From Willaertia magna (Eukaryota; Heterolobosea; Eutetramitea; Acrasida; Naegleriidae): a DNA stretch of 24,193 bases. Positions 9,596 to 19,835 of the stretch are shown one piece after another. The DNA lies in the NCBI GenBank assembly GCA_902984215.1, contig CADWAF010002002.1, positions 1 through 24,193 on the forward strand. The letters run 5' to 3'. Positions within the stretch are counted from its first letter, which is position 1; the number at the start of each line of letters is the position of its first letter. The position numbers and the translations under genes were made by a program. The notes below the pieces were generated by a model. It was not told the origin of the DNA, searched no databases, and saw only the letters and a program-made list of their open reading frames with translations.

Positions 9596-10345
9596 TTATA
9601 TTTCTTTCTCTTTTGAATTCGGTTGAGTCAACCATGCCCATATAATTCTACAAAATATTACAAAGCCAAAAACAAAACCAAGTGGATAAACAGCACTGTA
9701 AAATGTTAAATAAATTGCACTTATATCTTTTCTTTCCATTATTATATTTTCTGTTAATAAAATAACAACCATAAACCAATAAGCATTCCACAAAAATAAA
9801 AAAACACTTCGGTAAGCCTGTAGTATCTCAACAATAAAAGAATTGTTTGGTTGTTTTTGTTTTTTATCATCTAAACTTTCTTCTACTATAGAAATCTCAA
9901 AAGGATTATTTTCATCCAAGTCAACTTGTTTTTCAAACAAAAGAAATAAAGAATAAACATTTCCATATAAAAAAGTTAAAGCCATTATTATAATAGGAAT
10001 AAACATTGTCAATAAATTTAAAGTAATATAATGACTTCTCATAAAACTAGAAAAACTATTAGAAGTAAATAACAATAAATTCTTCAATGTTGTCACTTGT
10101 CCAAATAATATTGAATGTAAAAGAAAAGTAAGTACATTAGCTAATGCAAAACTAACAGTAATCATTCCAATCCCAAAAGAACAAAAATATTTACAATCAC
10201 AACCAACTTGTTGATCTTGAAAGAAAAGGGGTAATACACAAAACATCATTATAAATAGACAAATAAAAAAGAGAGCAAAATAGATAAATAACCAATAAAT
10301 ATCGGAAGATTGTCCAATGCTGACAATTAATTTTTCTGTTGACAT
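9596..10345 (-). CDS. Multi-pass membrane protein of unknown function
   Basis: Single exon, 249 aa. Five hydrophobic helices lie at about 17-41, 56-81, 108-136, 180-201 and 209-238. A Cys-rich turn (QQVGCDCKYFC) separates helices 1 and 2, and an acidic hydrophilic loop (about 140-170, with KKQKQPNN) separates helices 3 and 4. The tail is short and charged (NSKEKEI). There is no obvious signal peptide and I do not recognise a family. The TAA at 9596-9598 lies 24 bp from the stop of the convergent upstream gene, so the 3' UTRs must overlap. Its start is divergent from the AP endonuclease gene, 117 bp away, and an E2F-like palindrome lies between them. Atypical odd-numbered topology may mean that one re-entrant or missed helix exists. 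Confidence 0.7.
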   Translation of the reverse strand: MSTEKLIVSIGQSSDIYWLFIYFALFFICLFIMMFCVLPLFFQDQQVGCDCKYFCSFGIGMITVSFALANVLTFLLHSILFGQVTTLKNLLLFTSNSFSSFMRSHYITLNLLTMFIPIIIMALTFLYGNVYSLFLLFEKQVDLDENNPFEISIVEESLDDKKQKQPNNSFIVEILQAYRSVFLFLWNAYWFMVVILLTENIIMERKDISAIYLTFYSAVYPLGFVFGFVIFCRIIWAWLTQPNSKEKEI

Positions 10346-10426
10346 TTTTTTTTTCTTGAGATAGTGACCAGTGAATTCACAAGTAACAACCTAAAACATA
10401 GATAGAGATTTGGAAGGTGTTGCTTC

Positions 10427-10437
10427 TGGCGCCAAAA
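10427..10437. promoter_or_regulatory. E2F-like palindrome TGGCGCCAAAA
   Basis: The minus strand reads TTTTGGCGCCA, containing TTTGGCGC, which fits the E2F/DP consensus TTTSSCGC. It lies 26 bp before the AP endonuclease ATG and about 82 bp before the divergent membrane-protein ATG. GGCGCC was seen only twice in this AT-rich window, both times in a promoter spacer. Function is inferred. Confidence 0.45.
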
Positions 10438-10462
10438 GGAATTTTTAAATAATTTAAAAAAA

Positions 10463-11687
10463 ATGATTGAACTTGATGAAGAGGTAAGGAATTAATTTCA
10501 AGTTGTACTTGTGGTAAGCTTATTGGAAGAATTTTTTTAATGGAATAGAATACTGTGTGTATAATTAGTGATGATGACAATAATAATAAAAAAAGAAATT
10601 TACAAAATAATGAAAATACTTTACAAAAAAAGAAAAAGAAAAAAATTCAAAGTACATTAAATTTCATTACAAAAAAATCCACAAATACTTTACAAACAAT
10701 AAACCCAATAAATAATTCTTTAAATTCTATAAATAAAAATATAGAACTAAATAAATTAGGAAATAAACATGTCTATAATTTAAATGAAAATTATAAAATT
10801 TTAAGTTGGAATGTAAATGGTTTAAGTTCAATAATTAAAAAAGAAAATATTTTTAAAAATTTAATTGAAAATGAAAAACCATTTATTTTATGTTTACAAG
10901 AAACTAAATTATCTGAAAATTTAAGAATTGTAGATTTAGAGAAATTTCAGATTAAAAATTATAATGTATATTTTAATCATTCTATTAGTAAAAAGGGTTA
11001 TTCTGGGACTGCGTAGGTTTTGTAATGTTTTTGTAAATTTTAATTAATAATTATTGTAAAGAGTTTATATTTTAAAGAATGGACCAAATGTTAAGAAAAT
11101 TACTTATGGAATAGGAATTGAAAAACATGATTCTGAGGGAAGATGTATAACTGTTGAATTGGATGATGTTTTTATTGTAAAGTATGTCTTTATATTTAAG
11201 CTATATTTAAATTTACATTATTTAAAAAAGTACATATTGTCCAAATTCAGGTCAAAATTTAAAACGTATAAATTATAGAACGAAAGAATGGGATGTTGAT
11301 TTATTAAATTATTTAGAAAAATTAGAAAAGAAAAAACCTGTAATTTGGACTGGTGATTTAAATGTTGCATTAACAGAAATTGATGTTTATGATCCAGTTG
11401 GTCGTGAGAATTCAGCTGGTTTTACAAAAGAGGAAAGAGAAAGTACACCAATTGTCAAGAAATCAAACCCTCCTTTTATTGACACATTTCGTTATTTTCA
11501 TAAAGATGAAAAATCAAAATTTACTTATTATGGATATAAAGGAAATAAAAGAGAAAAGAAAATGGGTTGGAGAATAGATTATTTTATTGTAAGTGAAGTG
11601 TTAAGGGAGAGGTTAGTAGATTCTTATATTTTAGATGAATACTATGGTAGCGATCATGTTCCAATAGGTTTAATATTGAAAAGATAA
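10463..11687 (+). CDS. AP endonuclease, exonuclease III/APE1 family
   Basis: Four exons, 10463-10483, 10549-11012, 11062-11181 and 11231-11687, with introns of 65, 49 and 49 nt; 353 aa. Residues 1-88 are an Asn/Lys-rich extension with a KKKKKK nuclear signal. The catalytic domain follows the APE1 order: ILSWNVNGL (Asn95, Asn97), LQETKLS (Glu125, metal ligand), KKGYSGTAV, YGIGIEKHDSEGR, VNTYCPNSG (catalytic Tyr region), WTGDLNVAL (Asp/Asn pair), MGWRIDYFIVS and YGSDHVPIG (Asp-His). All active-site residues of the family are present. The enzyme cuts DNA 5' of abasic sites in base-excision repair in the nucleus. Exon 3 must begin at 11062 (after TTGTAAAG), not after the later TTTTAAAG, because only that acceptor restores GYSGTAVYILKNGP. 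The N-terminal IQSTLNFI is at best a degenerate PCNA-binding box. Confidence 0.95.
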
Positions 11688-11718
11688 TTTGTAAATATTC
11701 AAAATTGTAAAATGTCAT

Positions 11719-13293
11719 TTATTTTAATTTCTTCATTAATTTTTTCAATCTGTCAGCACCACTAGTTCTTGTACTGCTAAGAGATGTTGTTGTTTCAACA
11801 GTTGTAGGTGTGGTGGTTGGTTCATCTTTTTCTTCCTTATTTTCCTTATTCTCAATTGTTGTTGCTTGTTCTACATTGTTATTTTCTGGTTCTTTCTTTG
11901 GGGTTTGCTTTGGAGTTGCATTATTTGTTGTAGTGGTTGTTTTCTTTGGTGTTGCGCTAGTTGTTGTAGTGGTTTTCTTTGGTGTTGCACTGGTTGTTTC
12001 TTCAGTGGCCTTTAATAAACTTCCAGCATTTGATTTTCTTGGCGTTTTCTTTGGGGTAGACAAAACTTCTTTCTTTTCTTCAACAACTGGAGTTGGTTCA
12101 CTTTCCATCTTCACTTTTTTAACATTATCTTCTTGTTTTAATTCTTCTTCATCTTCCTTCTTTCTTTTAACTCCTTCTTTCTTCTTCTTCAAATTAATTA
12201 ATTCGTATAACTCTATATTTGCAATCTTTCCCTCTAAAATATCATTTTGTAATTTCTCAATATCTTGATTAGATGAAAATTCAATAATAGCCTTAGTTTC
12301 CTTCTTACCAGGCATTAAAACAATATTTCCTGGATTATATACCTTTAATAGATTGCTAACTTGTTCCTTATTTGTATTCTTTTCAAAACCTGATAAAACT
12401 AAAGAGCTATCCAAAACGACATCAACTTCCATTGCTGAATTATCTGCACTAGTAGAAGAAGATACAGGTAATGTTGTATTATTTGTTTCAGTTGTAGTTT
12501 TTGGCGTAACTTCCTTCTTTTCAGTTGTTTTCTTTGGTGTGACAACCTTCTCTTCCTTAGTTGTTGTTGTTTTCTTAGTTTCATTTGCTTTTGTTGTTGT
12601 AGTCGATGAAGAAGCCTTTGCTTGTTCTTGTCCTTCCTTTAATTCACCACAATCTACAATCTTTACCATTTGTTTAGGTTTACCTTTAGAAGTTCCTTGT
12701 CTTTCAATTGCACGAACAACATTCATTCCTTCAATAACCTCTCCAAAAACAACGTGTTTACCATCTAGCCATTCTGTTTTTGCAGTAGTGATAAAGAATT
12801 GACAACCATTTGTGTTTGGACCGCTATTTGCGCAAGAAAGTAAACCTGGTTTAGTGTGTTTTGCTTTGAAATTTTCATCCTAAATTTAAGTTGTTCATTG
12901 AATAAAAAGATTTATTAAGGTTTGTGTGAAAAAAACTTACTTTAAAGCTAGCTCCATAAATACTATCGGAACCTGAACCATTTCCTGAGATAATATCACC
13001 TCCCTTTGTGAAAATGTTAATTTATTGTGTGAAAAATAATTTTTACTTACTTGACACATAAAGGATGGAATTACTCTGTGGAAAATACTTCCTTTATAAT
13101 GAAGTTTTTTATTTGGATGGATTTTAGAGTTACCTCTTTCTCCGGTACATAAACAACGAAAGTTTTCTGCAGTTTTTGGAACAATATCAGAATATAAAGA
13201 AAAAACAATTCTACCTTCTTTCTTTGAACCGATGGTAATATCAAAGAAAACTTTTGGTCTAGAAGTAGCAGCTGCTGATGATTTTTTGGACAT
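11719..13293 (-). CDS. Cyclophilin (peptidyl-prolyl isomerase) with long C-terminal tail and RRM-like segment
   Basis: Three exons, 13293-13051, 13003-12941 and 12879-11719, with introns of 47 and 61 nt, all phase 0; 488 aa. The cyclophilin domain covers about 12-187: [49 protein letters not shown] (catalytic Arg), [27 protein letters not shown] and [13 protein letters not shown] (Trp of the drug-binding pocket). It is a canonical cyclophilin A-type domain, so active isomerase and cyclosporin binding are expected. The tail is Lys/Thr-rich. Residues about 260-330 ([20 protein letters not shown] ... [11 protein letters not shown] ... IANIELYEL) have the strand-helix-strand pattern of a weak RRM. 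Then come [10 protein letters not shown] repeats and a basic end ([11 protein letters not shown]). A nuclear, RNA-linked role is inferred. The antisense open frames at this locus are shadows of the Thr/Lys repeats. Confidence 0.9.
11895..11993 (-). repeat. Coding tandem repeat, [10 protein letters not shown] units
   Basis: The minus-strand cyclophilin tail contains about three imperfect 33-36-nt units, each encoding (S/N)ATPKK or ATPKQ followed by a Thr run. The first two units are nearly identical at the DNA level (GCAACACCAAAGAAAAC...), which suggests recent slippage. Boundaries are approximate. Confidence 0.65.
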
Positions 13294-13556
13294 TTTTTGT
13301 TTTTCGATTTTTTGTTAATTTCAAAATAATTTTGAATTAAAAATTTAACAAATTTTGGCGCCAACACCTAGATTTCCGTTCCACAAAAAAAACTAAATTT
13401 ATCGCCAACATTGAGGATTAAAGTAATTTAAGAATTAGAAGCGTTGAATGTAGAAAGTTCATCAAACAACAAGAAACATTCCATAGCATTATTAATAGAA
13501 GATGTGCACCATAAAAACAATAAACAACTTGCCCCTTTAATAATCATCAAAAAAAA
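13294..13556. other. Divergent promoter spacer (cyclophilin / C2 protein)
   Basis: This 263-bp spacer carries the E2F-like palindrome (13353-13364) and a CGCCAA half-site (13403-13408). Otherwise it has no ORF or hairpin that I can support. Confidence 0.5.
13353..13364. promoter_or_regulatory. E2F-like palindrome TTTTGGCGCCAA
   Basis: This site matches the E2F/DP consensus TTTSSCGC (TTTGGCGC) and shares 11 bases with the inverted copy at 10427-10437. It lies in the 263-bp divergent spacer, 60 bp before the cyclophilin ATG and about 193 bp before the C2-protein ATG. A CGCCAA half-site follows at 13403-13408. Regulation is inferred. Confidence 0.45.
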
Positions 13557-15679
13557 ATGATTGTTGATGAAAAGGAAGAAATTTCAAAGAAAGATAAATT
13601 ACAAAAAGTGTCTAAATCTCTTTTACAATATAGTTTAAACGATATACCTTCTAATATACCTTACATTCAAATCTATCTAGATAGGTATGTAAAATATTCT
13701 TCTTCTTTTACTAATCATCATCTTTAATAACAATTTTAGATGTGACAACTTACCTTCCATGGATAGAGATGGATTTTCGGATCCCTATGTTATCTTCTCA
13801 ATAATTAGTGAAGATGATAATGTATCATCATTTAAAAAAATTCAAGAAGAACACGTAAAATCTACAATAGTTAAAAAAACATTAAATCCTGTTTGGAATG
13901 GAGAACATTTTTATTTAGCAATTCCGAAAGAAAATAAATTAAATAAGAATTTATATTTATCTTTACAAGTATTTGATTGGGATAGATTAAGTGCAGATGA
14001 TTTTTGGTATGTTATTTAATAAGTTTATAAATTATTTATATATTTTATAAATTATTTTATAATTTTAAAAAGTGGAAATGCACTTTTTGGACCTTTACAA
14101 AAATTACCTAGAAATACATTATTTCAAAAAACTTTACAATTAGTAAATTCACAAACAAATGCAACTTGTACTATTAGATTAATGTTATCTAATTATGGTT
14201 TATCTAAAGAAGAATTTGAAGAATTAGAAGTTGAAGATTTAAATCTAGAACCTATCTGTATTAATGTAAGTTATAATTTTAATTATTATAATAATTAATA
14301 ATTTATTTAAATTTATTTACTGAACTAAATAAAGCCTTTACAATCAGTATTAGATAAGATACAACATTCTAGGTATGCTGGTCAGTTTAAAACAAAACAA
14401 GATGAAAAACAGTTCGCGAACTTTTTAAGTTCAAAACAACAATTACTTAGTACTTATTTAAATAAAGATTGGATAGAAGTAGAAGAAAATAATGTAGAAG
14501 TAGATGTTAATTCCGATGAAGAAACAAAAGGTTCGGATTCTGAAGATGAAGAAGAACAGCATGTAAGAAGAGGAAGTACAATTAATAATAATATGAGTCA
14601 ACTAAAAGGGAAGGTTGATGTTAAATTGATAATTGTAGATCAAGATCAAGATCAGAAGCTTAAATCAACATTCCGTACTTTTTTAAGTCCTGTATTATCT
14701 AAGTTACAGAATAATAGTTCTATGAAAAGTTTAACAAGTAAAATCTCTAAAGATGAATCTTTTATAGTTGATAATAGTGACAAGGGATGCTCTTCTTTTG
14801 GTATGTTAATAATTATTTGGTTTATTTGCTTATATTAATTTATTACTTATAATTCTAAAAGGTATGTTCCACTCAGCATTAATAGTAGGACAGTGGTTAA
14901 TAGAGTGGAATGATTCTGGATTATGTGTTCCTAGAAAAACGCTTTCAAAAGCAGCACTATTTTGTGCAGATTTAGAACCTATTACCACTTTACAATCTCT
15001 TGATCAAGCTTTAGAAAAATTAGCTGAAATTATTGTTGAATGGAACACAACAAAGAAATACAAGTCAATGGGAGGAAATAAGAATATTTTTGGAAATTGT
15101 CAAGATTTTTGTGAATCAGTTTTACAAAAAATTGGAATTAAATTTGATTATTTAAATAACGAATATATGAAGGACTTTTTTTCTGATTTAAAACGAAAAG
15201 GAAGTGCTGATTTAAGATTCTATTGTAAAAGTGATCAATTTATTACAAAGTTTGGTTTACAAGAAAAACTACTTTCAAGTACATCTGGAAAGAATTATAT
15301 ACAATTCCATACACACGAAGAATTAGACAATTTTGTAAATTATTTATTGGGTTTAGATAAACACTTTAGAGAAAACTATAGAACTGCATGGGGTTTTCTT
15401 AAGGGAATAGATAGAGCTTTCTGGCTAAGATATTATAAATACAATGAAATGATTGATAGGAGAGTGAAAGAAATTGAAAGAGCAAAGAAATTACAATTTG
15501 AAGGTTATGAAAAATATTTAGATAATGCACAAAAAGAATTAGATGAATGGATTACTCAAAGGAATCAAGTAAAACCAATAACTGAAGAAACTATAGATGA
15601 AGAGGGAGAAAAGCAAAGTATTGAAAAGTGTCCATTCTCAAATCCATTACAAACTTATTCATTACGTATTTATCAATAA
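13557..15679 (+). CDS. C2 domain protein with C-terminal papain-like-fold (LRAT/NlpC-like) domain
   Basis: Five exons, 13557-13684, 13740-14006, 14073-14265, 14335-14800 and 14862-15679, with introns of 55, 66, 69 and 61 nt; 623 aa. A C2 domain covers about 35-140: IQIYLDRCDNLPSMDRDGFS, then DPYVIFS, STIVKKTLNPVWNGEHF and VFDWDRLSADDF, with Asp51, Asp57, Asp122, Asp124 and Asp130 as likely calcium ligands. An acidic low-complexity linker follows (about 230-330). Residues about 352-450 contain GMFHSALIVGQWLIEWNDSG (His355) and, after a helix, GNCQDFCESVLQKIG (Cys431 within NCQ.F). The H-S-A-L-x-V-G plus NC.xF pairing is what permuted papain-like folds (LRAT, PPPDE, NlpC/P60) show, so a calcium- and membrane-recruited cysteine hydrolase or acyltransferase is possible. 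The helical C-terminus (480-600) has no recognised domain. The family assignment of the second half is by eye. Confidence 0.75.
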
Positions 15680-15901
15680 TAATGAACTATTTATTACTTG
15701 TATTTTATGTCACTCTTATTCTTCACCACCTTGTATTGAAAATTAACAACATTTCAAAAACAAGGGTATAGTAGTAATTAATATTTTAAGATACAATAAT
15801 AGTTTTGAGTCCACAATTTTCTTATTTGGTATTTCTTAGGTAGGCCAGGTTGTGTTTGAAATAAGGCACGCACTTTAGATTCATTATTAATAACACAAAA
15901 A

Positions 15902-17738
15902 ATGTACAGGATACCACTAAGATTTTTTGTTTTTCTAGTAGTGCTTTTTGTATTCCTCACTTTTTTAAGCCTACTAAGGTCGTACTACAATTATACTAAA
16001 AGAGAAGAAATAACGAATAAACAACAGAGAAAGACAAGGATTATAGAAGAGAAAGAGGTTTATATTGAAAATGATGTAGATAATCTAATTATTAAGTTTA
16101 TGAATGAAACCCTTAACCCAGCAATAATACGTCATAATAAGGAGTTTAATAATGAATTGTATGATTTGATAAAACATGAAGTAATAGAAAATAAGAAAAC
16201 CTATTTAAGGGGAGGTATTTGCGGAAAGGTAGAGGAGGCTACTAAAAAACAAGGGCTTCATTGTGGTTTAACTAATCAGTTGTTTGAAACAATAAGTTGT
16301 TATAGATTACTCTCGGAATGGAAAGAAATAACAACCGAAACAAGGGAGAAGATTGATTACATACTTGAGGTACCCAGTTGTTGGAATGCTGACTGGGGAT
16401 TATGCTTTGGAATAACACAATGTTACTCTATATCTTACTTTTTTGATATGAAAATGATTGCAAAGAGACTTAAGGAAACATTTAATGTAATTCTTCTAGA
16501 TAGACTTCAATTTTTAGAGCTTGAATGTAAGAAGAAACAAATTTTAACTTATTTGCCTTATTTAATGTCAGATTGGCGTTTAATGGTGAATAATGGATTA
16601 CTAAGATCGAAAAAAGATTTTAATATATTACTGACTAAGGCAATGAGTTTGGGGAAACTGAATAGTGGTAAGGGAAATACACTTTATGGAGGATTGGTCA
16701 ACTGTGACGAAATTCTATTCAAAGAAAGATCAAAGGAAATTGAACAACGTTATATCAAAATGGAGACTCAAACTATAACAACTGCTCCTGTAAATCTTGG
16801 TTATTTTCCTGAAAATATTGAAACTATAAGTAAGTATTAAATTATCTAACGTTTCTAAAAAGTTGTTTCAAAAAGGTGACACTATGTCATTATACAGACA
16901 TTGGCTCTCTGCTAATAAAATCGAGGGAAGACAAGTAGCTTATGGAAACTATGATGGAGAAGATTTACTTAACTTGGGATTCGTTTACAATTGGTGGAAG
17001 GTTAACCACGAAAGTGACGTGCAAATATACAGTGACTTTTTCTCTGATATATCCCCTAGTCCTAGATTTGAGGAAAAGATAAAATATTACTACGATAAGT
17101 TAATTAGTATTTCTGTTGATGGAAGAATTGTAGGAAAGAACCACCGTCTAATTGTAATCCACACACAAATCGTGCCAGAAAAAAAGGGTGATAATTGGAT
17201 GTATGCAAAGCAGTGCATGAGACTTAAAGACCCACATTCGTATGACTGGCTTAATTTAATTGTTAACGAGCTGAAAATACCAATGTATAGTTCTGTTGTT
17301 ATAGTTGGGTATGGATTTCAACATGTTCCAAGAGAAAGTTTCCCTTACAAGAAGTTATTCAATGAACATGGAATTAGTTTGTACATTCAGACAGATATTA
17401 TGCCAAGTCAATTAGATACCCAATTCCAAAACTCTATAGTGGCATTTTGGTTGTCCCTAAGGAGCGACTTGTATATTGAAACTGTTTGTGAAAGTCAATT
17501 TGCCTCTCATGTTTTGTATCACAGAAACCAAATGGGAAAAGACTCATGCGCCACCAACACAATTGACCTTAGTACTGGAAATTCGGCTGCCAGGTACAGC
17601 GCTTTTGATTATAACCCAAAAACACAATGTGCATTTACCTATCCACACTATTTCAGAGGTCTCTTGTACAAGATTCCTAGATGTGAATACCTTGAATTTA
17701 AGAAAAGATCATTGAAACAAAAATTTAAAAATTTATAA
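15902..17738 (+). CDS. Type II membrane glycosyltransferase-like protein
   Basis: Two exons, 15902-16829 and 16876-17738, with a 46-nt intron (GTAAGT...AAAAAG) splitting a Ser codon; 596 aa. The nearer acceptor at 16862 would leave a 33-nt intron and break the frame. The N-terminus is a short cytosolic stub and an uncleaved anchor (about 7-26), typical of Golgi type II enzymes. Residues about 117-140 (QGLHCGLTNQLFETISCYRL) recall the G.GNQLF motif of fucosyltransferase-like GT-B enzymes. Later come RLIVIHTQIV (about 400) and, near 510-530, LRSDLYIETVCESQFASHVL, the place where such enzymes carry a nucleotide-sugar-binding strand and loop. Many Cys residues fit a lumenal domain. The specific activity is unknown. 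G+C and codon choice look less A/T-biased than in neighbours. It ends 3 bp from the convergent PX-ELMO stop. Confidence 0.6.
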
Positions 17739-17741
17739 GAC

Positions 17742-19835
17742 TCAAAGACCTAAAGCTTGTTTCAAGCTTAAAAGATCTATTGGTCTTTTTTCTTTACAAA
17801 CTTCAGCAAGGGTTTGTTTTGTTTTCTCCAAAATAGTTTGATACATCATATACCCAGCATTATCATCTACAAATATTTTATCCAACAGATTGCAAAAAAC
17901 AATAAAGAGTTGACCAAAAATGTTTTCAGCGTCATAGGTACCATTCTTAATTTGAGAAACCATAAAACGAAATAGTGGAAATTTATCCTCAATAGTTTCA
18001 ATAACACAATTACCATTAGCTAAATTTTCCAAATCAATCATTGTGCATAAAGAATGTGAGACATTAATTCCACTTACACAAAAAGGATATTCTCTATTGT
18101 GAGCTATTAATTTTTTCATTCCTTCAGTATCATGTTGTGCAAAGTATAATAAACATTTAACAGAAAGTAAACCACCACCTCTAATATCACTTGATGGATT
18201 ATCTTGTTGAAATCCTATATGAGTCCATTGTTTTGATTTTCTATTTGTTAATGGATCTTCTGGTCTTAATAAAGAATAAAGTAAAAGAATATCCTTTTCA
18301 TGAAGTTCATTAGTTTCATCATATCTTTCTTTCTTTAATTTAAATGTTGTGTTCGATAAATAATTAATTAATTTTGCTTTTGCTTGTTTATATTGATTGA
18401 TGTGTGCACCAATAGTAAAAATAATTTCTTTTCTATCAAAAGCATAAAACTCAATATTTTCATTCAATGAATTTAATAATTGAATATTAATCAATTCAAA
18501 ACCATCACCTCTAAAAGTATTATTAATTTCTCTTACCATTGAAATCTCATCAATAAATACTTGTCTAAAAAGTGATTGATCTACTTTGACATTATCTTTA
18601 ATATTTAAAGAATAAAATAATAAAGAACTTGAAGGTCTATCTACACACAAAATAAAAGGATTTCCTTTCATTTCAATATAAAACTCATCTCCTCTTAATC
18701 TTATTTCATTTAATTGTTTAGTAAGTGTTTCAATCTTATTAAACTTCTCTTCATACCATTCTTGTTCTCTTAATAAAAATTGTCCATTTTCCTTCTCTTT
18801 TTCTTCATCATAATTCTTCTCAATTTCAATGAATCTTTTTAATCTTCTCTTTTCTTCTCTTTCTTTCTTAAAATGTTCTAAATATAATCTATCAAATGGA
18901 TATTCAAAAAGAAATGAAAATTGTGAATTATGAATATCTAAAAAATATAAAATTATACTTGTTATGGGTTTAATAATATTTAAATTATTTATAAATTCTT
19001 TTACAATTAATTTTAAATAATCATTAAATATCTTTCTTCTAAATTCTAATAATTGTACATCATTATAACTAGCAATTACATTCTTACTTGGAAATTTAAA
19101 TTCTTTTAATAAAAATTCTTTATTAAAATCACTTTTTTCACTAAAATTATCATTCTTCTTTAATAAATAATGTAACTTCTTAAATTCATTATATCTTCTA
19201 ATAGTTTGCCATTGTACTTTAATACTATCATTATTATATCCAATTACAATATCCATCACATATCCAACATACTTTTTATTTTCCTTTTTATTTTTATAAT
19301 CAAATTCAACAGTATTAGAAATATTAACTTCAATTGAAGAAATTAAATTTGCTTTTGTTATCATATTTGAAAGAATAAAACCAGATTTCCTTTTTGGTTT
19401 ATTATTTTGTTGTTTAATTGGAGAAGAAATTGGTGAAGATGAAGTTGTTGGAGAACTAGGTGAAATGGAATATTCAAAAATTTGAAGTTGTTGTTGATTA
19501 TTATCTAAAAGTGTGTCGGAAGAATCACAATGATTTTCAGTGAAAATGTCAATGACTGCGATTGCTGTGTGTTTTTTTTTAATGTCTAAAGTTAATGATG
19601 TTGTTGTTTCTCCTTCTTCTTCTTCTAGATTGAATTGATTATTGTTGTTGTTATTAGTAGTGTTATTAGTAGAGTTATTAATTTTAAAAGATTTATTTGT
19701 GTAATTTATTTTAGAATCATCAACAAAGGCAATTAATTCTTGTTCATTACCAAAACCCTTTTCATCATCATCTTCACTATTGTGATTCACAATCTTTCTA
19801 GATTTGATTGTGAAATTATCTGTACTTTGCATCAT
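17742..19835 (-). CDS. PX and ELMO domain protein
   Basis: Single exon, 697 aa, starting with two Met codons (19835, 19832); stop TGA. Residues 1-160 are low-complexity (Asn runs, acidic, SPSSPTTSSSPISSP). A PX domain spans about 166-303: IEVNISNTVEFDY, then VQWQTIRRYNEFKKLHYLL (Arg213/214 and Tyr215 of the phosphoinositide-binding RRY-x-x-F motif), FPSKN and the final helices to YFLDIH. A coiled coil follows at about 312-380, then a beta-rich PH-like stretch (about 380-500). The ELMO domain occupies about 505-690 with WTHIGFQQDNPSSDIRGGGL (Trp537, Arg552) and LLSVKCLLYFAQHD. ELMO proteins are Rac-GEF partners, and ELMOD proteins are Arf-family GAPs that need the Arg of the RG.GLL motif. A membrane-phosphoinositide-targeted small-GTPase regulator is inferred. 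Confidence 0.88.
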   Translation of the reverse strand: MMQSTDNFTIKSRKIVNHNSEDDDEKGFGNEQELIAFVDDSKINYTNKSFKINNSTNNTTNNNNNNQFNLEEEEGETTTSLTLDIKKKHTAIAVIDIFTENHCDSSDTLLDNNQQQLQIFEYSISPSSPTTSSSPISSPIKQQNNKPKRKSGFILSNMITKANLISSIEVNISNTVEFDYKNKKENKKYVGYVMDIVIGYNNDSIKVQWQTIRRYNEFKKLHYLLKKNDNFSEKSDFNKEFLLKEFKFPSKNVIASYNDVQLLEFRRKIFNDYLKLIVKEFINNLNIIKPITSIILYFLDIHNSQFSFLFEYPFDRLYLEHFKKEREEKRRLKRFIEIEKNYDEEKEKENGQFLLREQEWYEEKFNKIETLTKQLNEIRLRGDEFYIEMKGNPFILCVDRPSSSLLFYSLNIKDNVKVDQSLFRQVFIDEISMVREINNTFRGDGFELINIQLLNSLNENIEFYAFDRKEIIFTIGAHINQYKQAKAKLINYLSNTTFKLKKERYDETNELHEKDILLLYSLLRPEDPLTNRKSKQWTHIGFQQDNPSSDIRGGGLLSVKCLLYFAQHDTEGMKKLIAHNREYPFCVSGINVSHSLCTMIDLENLANGNCVIETIEDKFPLFRFMVSQIKNGTYDAENIFGQLFIVFCNLLDKIFVDDNAGYMMYQTILEKTKQTLAEVCKEKRPIDLLSLKQALGL

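Noticed and set aside
10640..10675. PCNA-binding box in the AP endonuclease N-terminus (IQSTLNFI)
   Set aside because: Spacing between Leu and the aromatic residue does not fit Q-x-x-[LIM]-x-x-[FY]-[FY].
11013..11089. Longer intron in the AP endonuclease ending after TTTTAAAG
   Set aside because: Breaks the frame; the acceptor at 11061 yields the conserved GYSGTA...YGIG block.
11810..12802. Plus-strand ORFs opposite the cyclophilin tail
   Set aside because: Val/Phe/Ser-rich shadows of Lys/Thr repeats; the minus-strand gene is a clear cyclophilin.
16863..16875. Alternative acceptor at 16862 in the glycosyltransferase-like gene
   Set aside because: Gives a 33-nt intron and a frameshift; the acceptor at 16875 keeps the frame.
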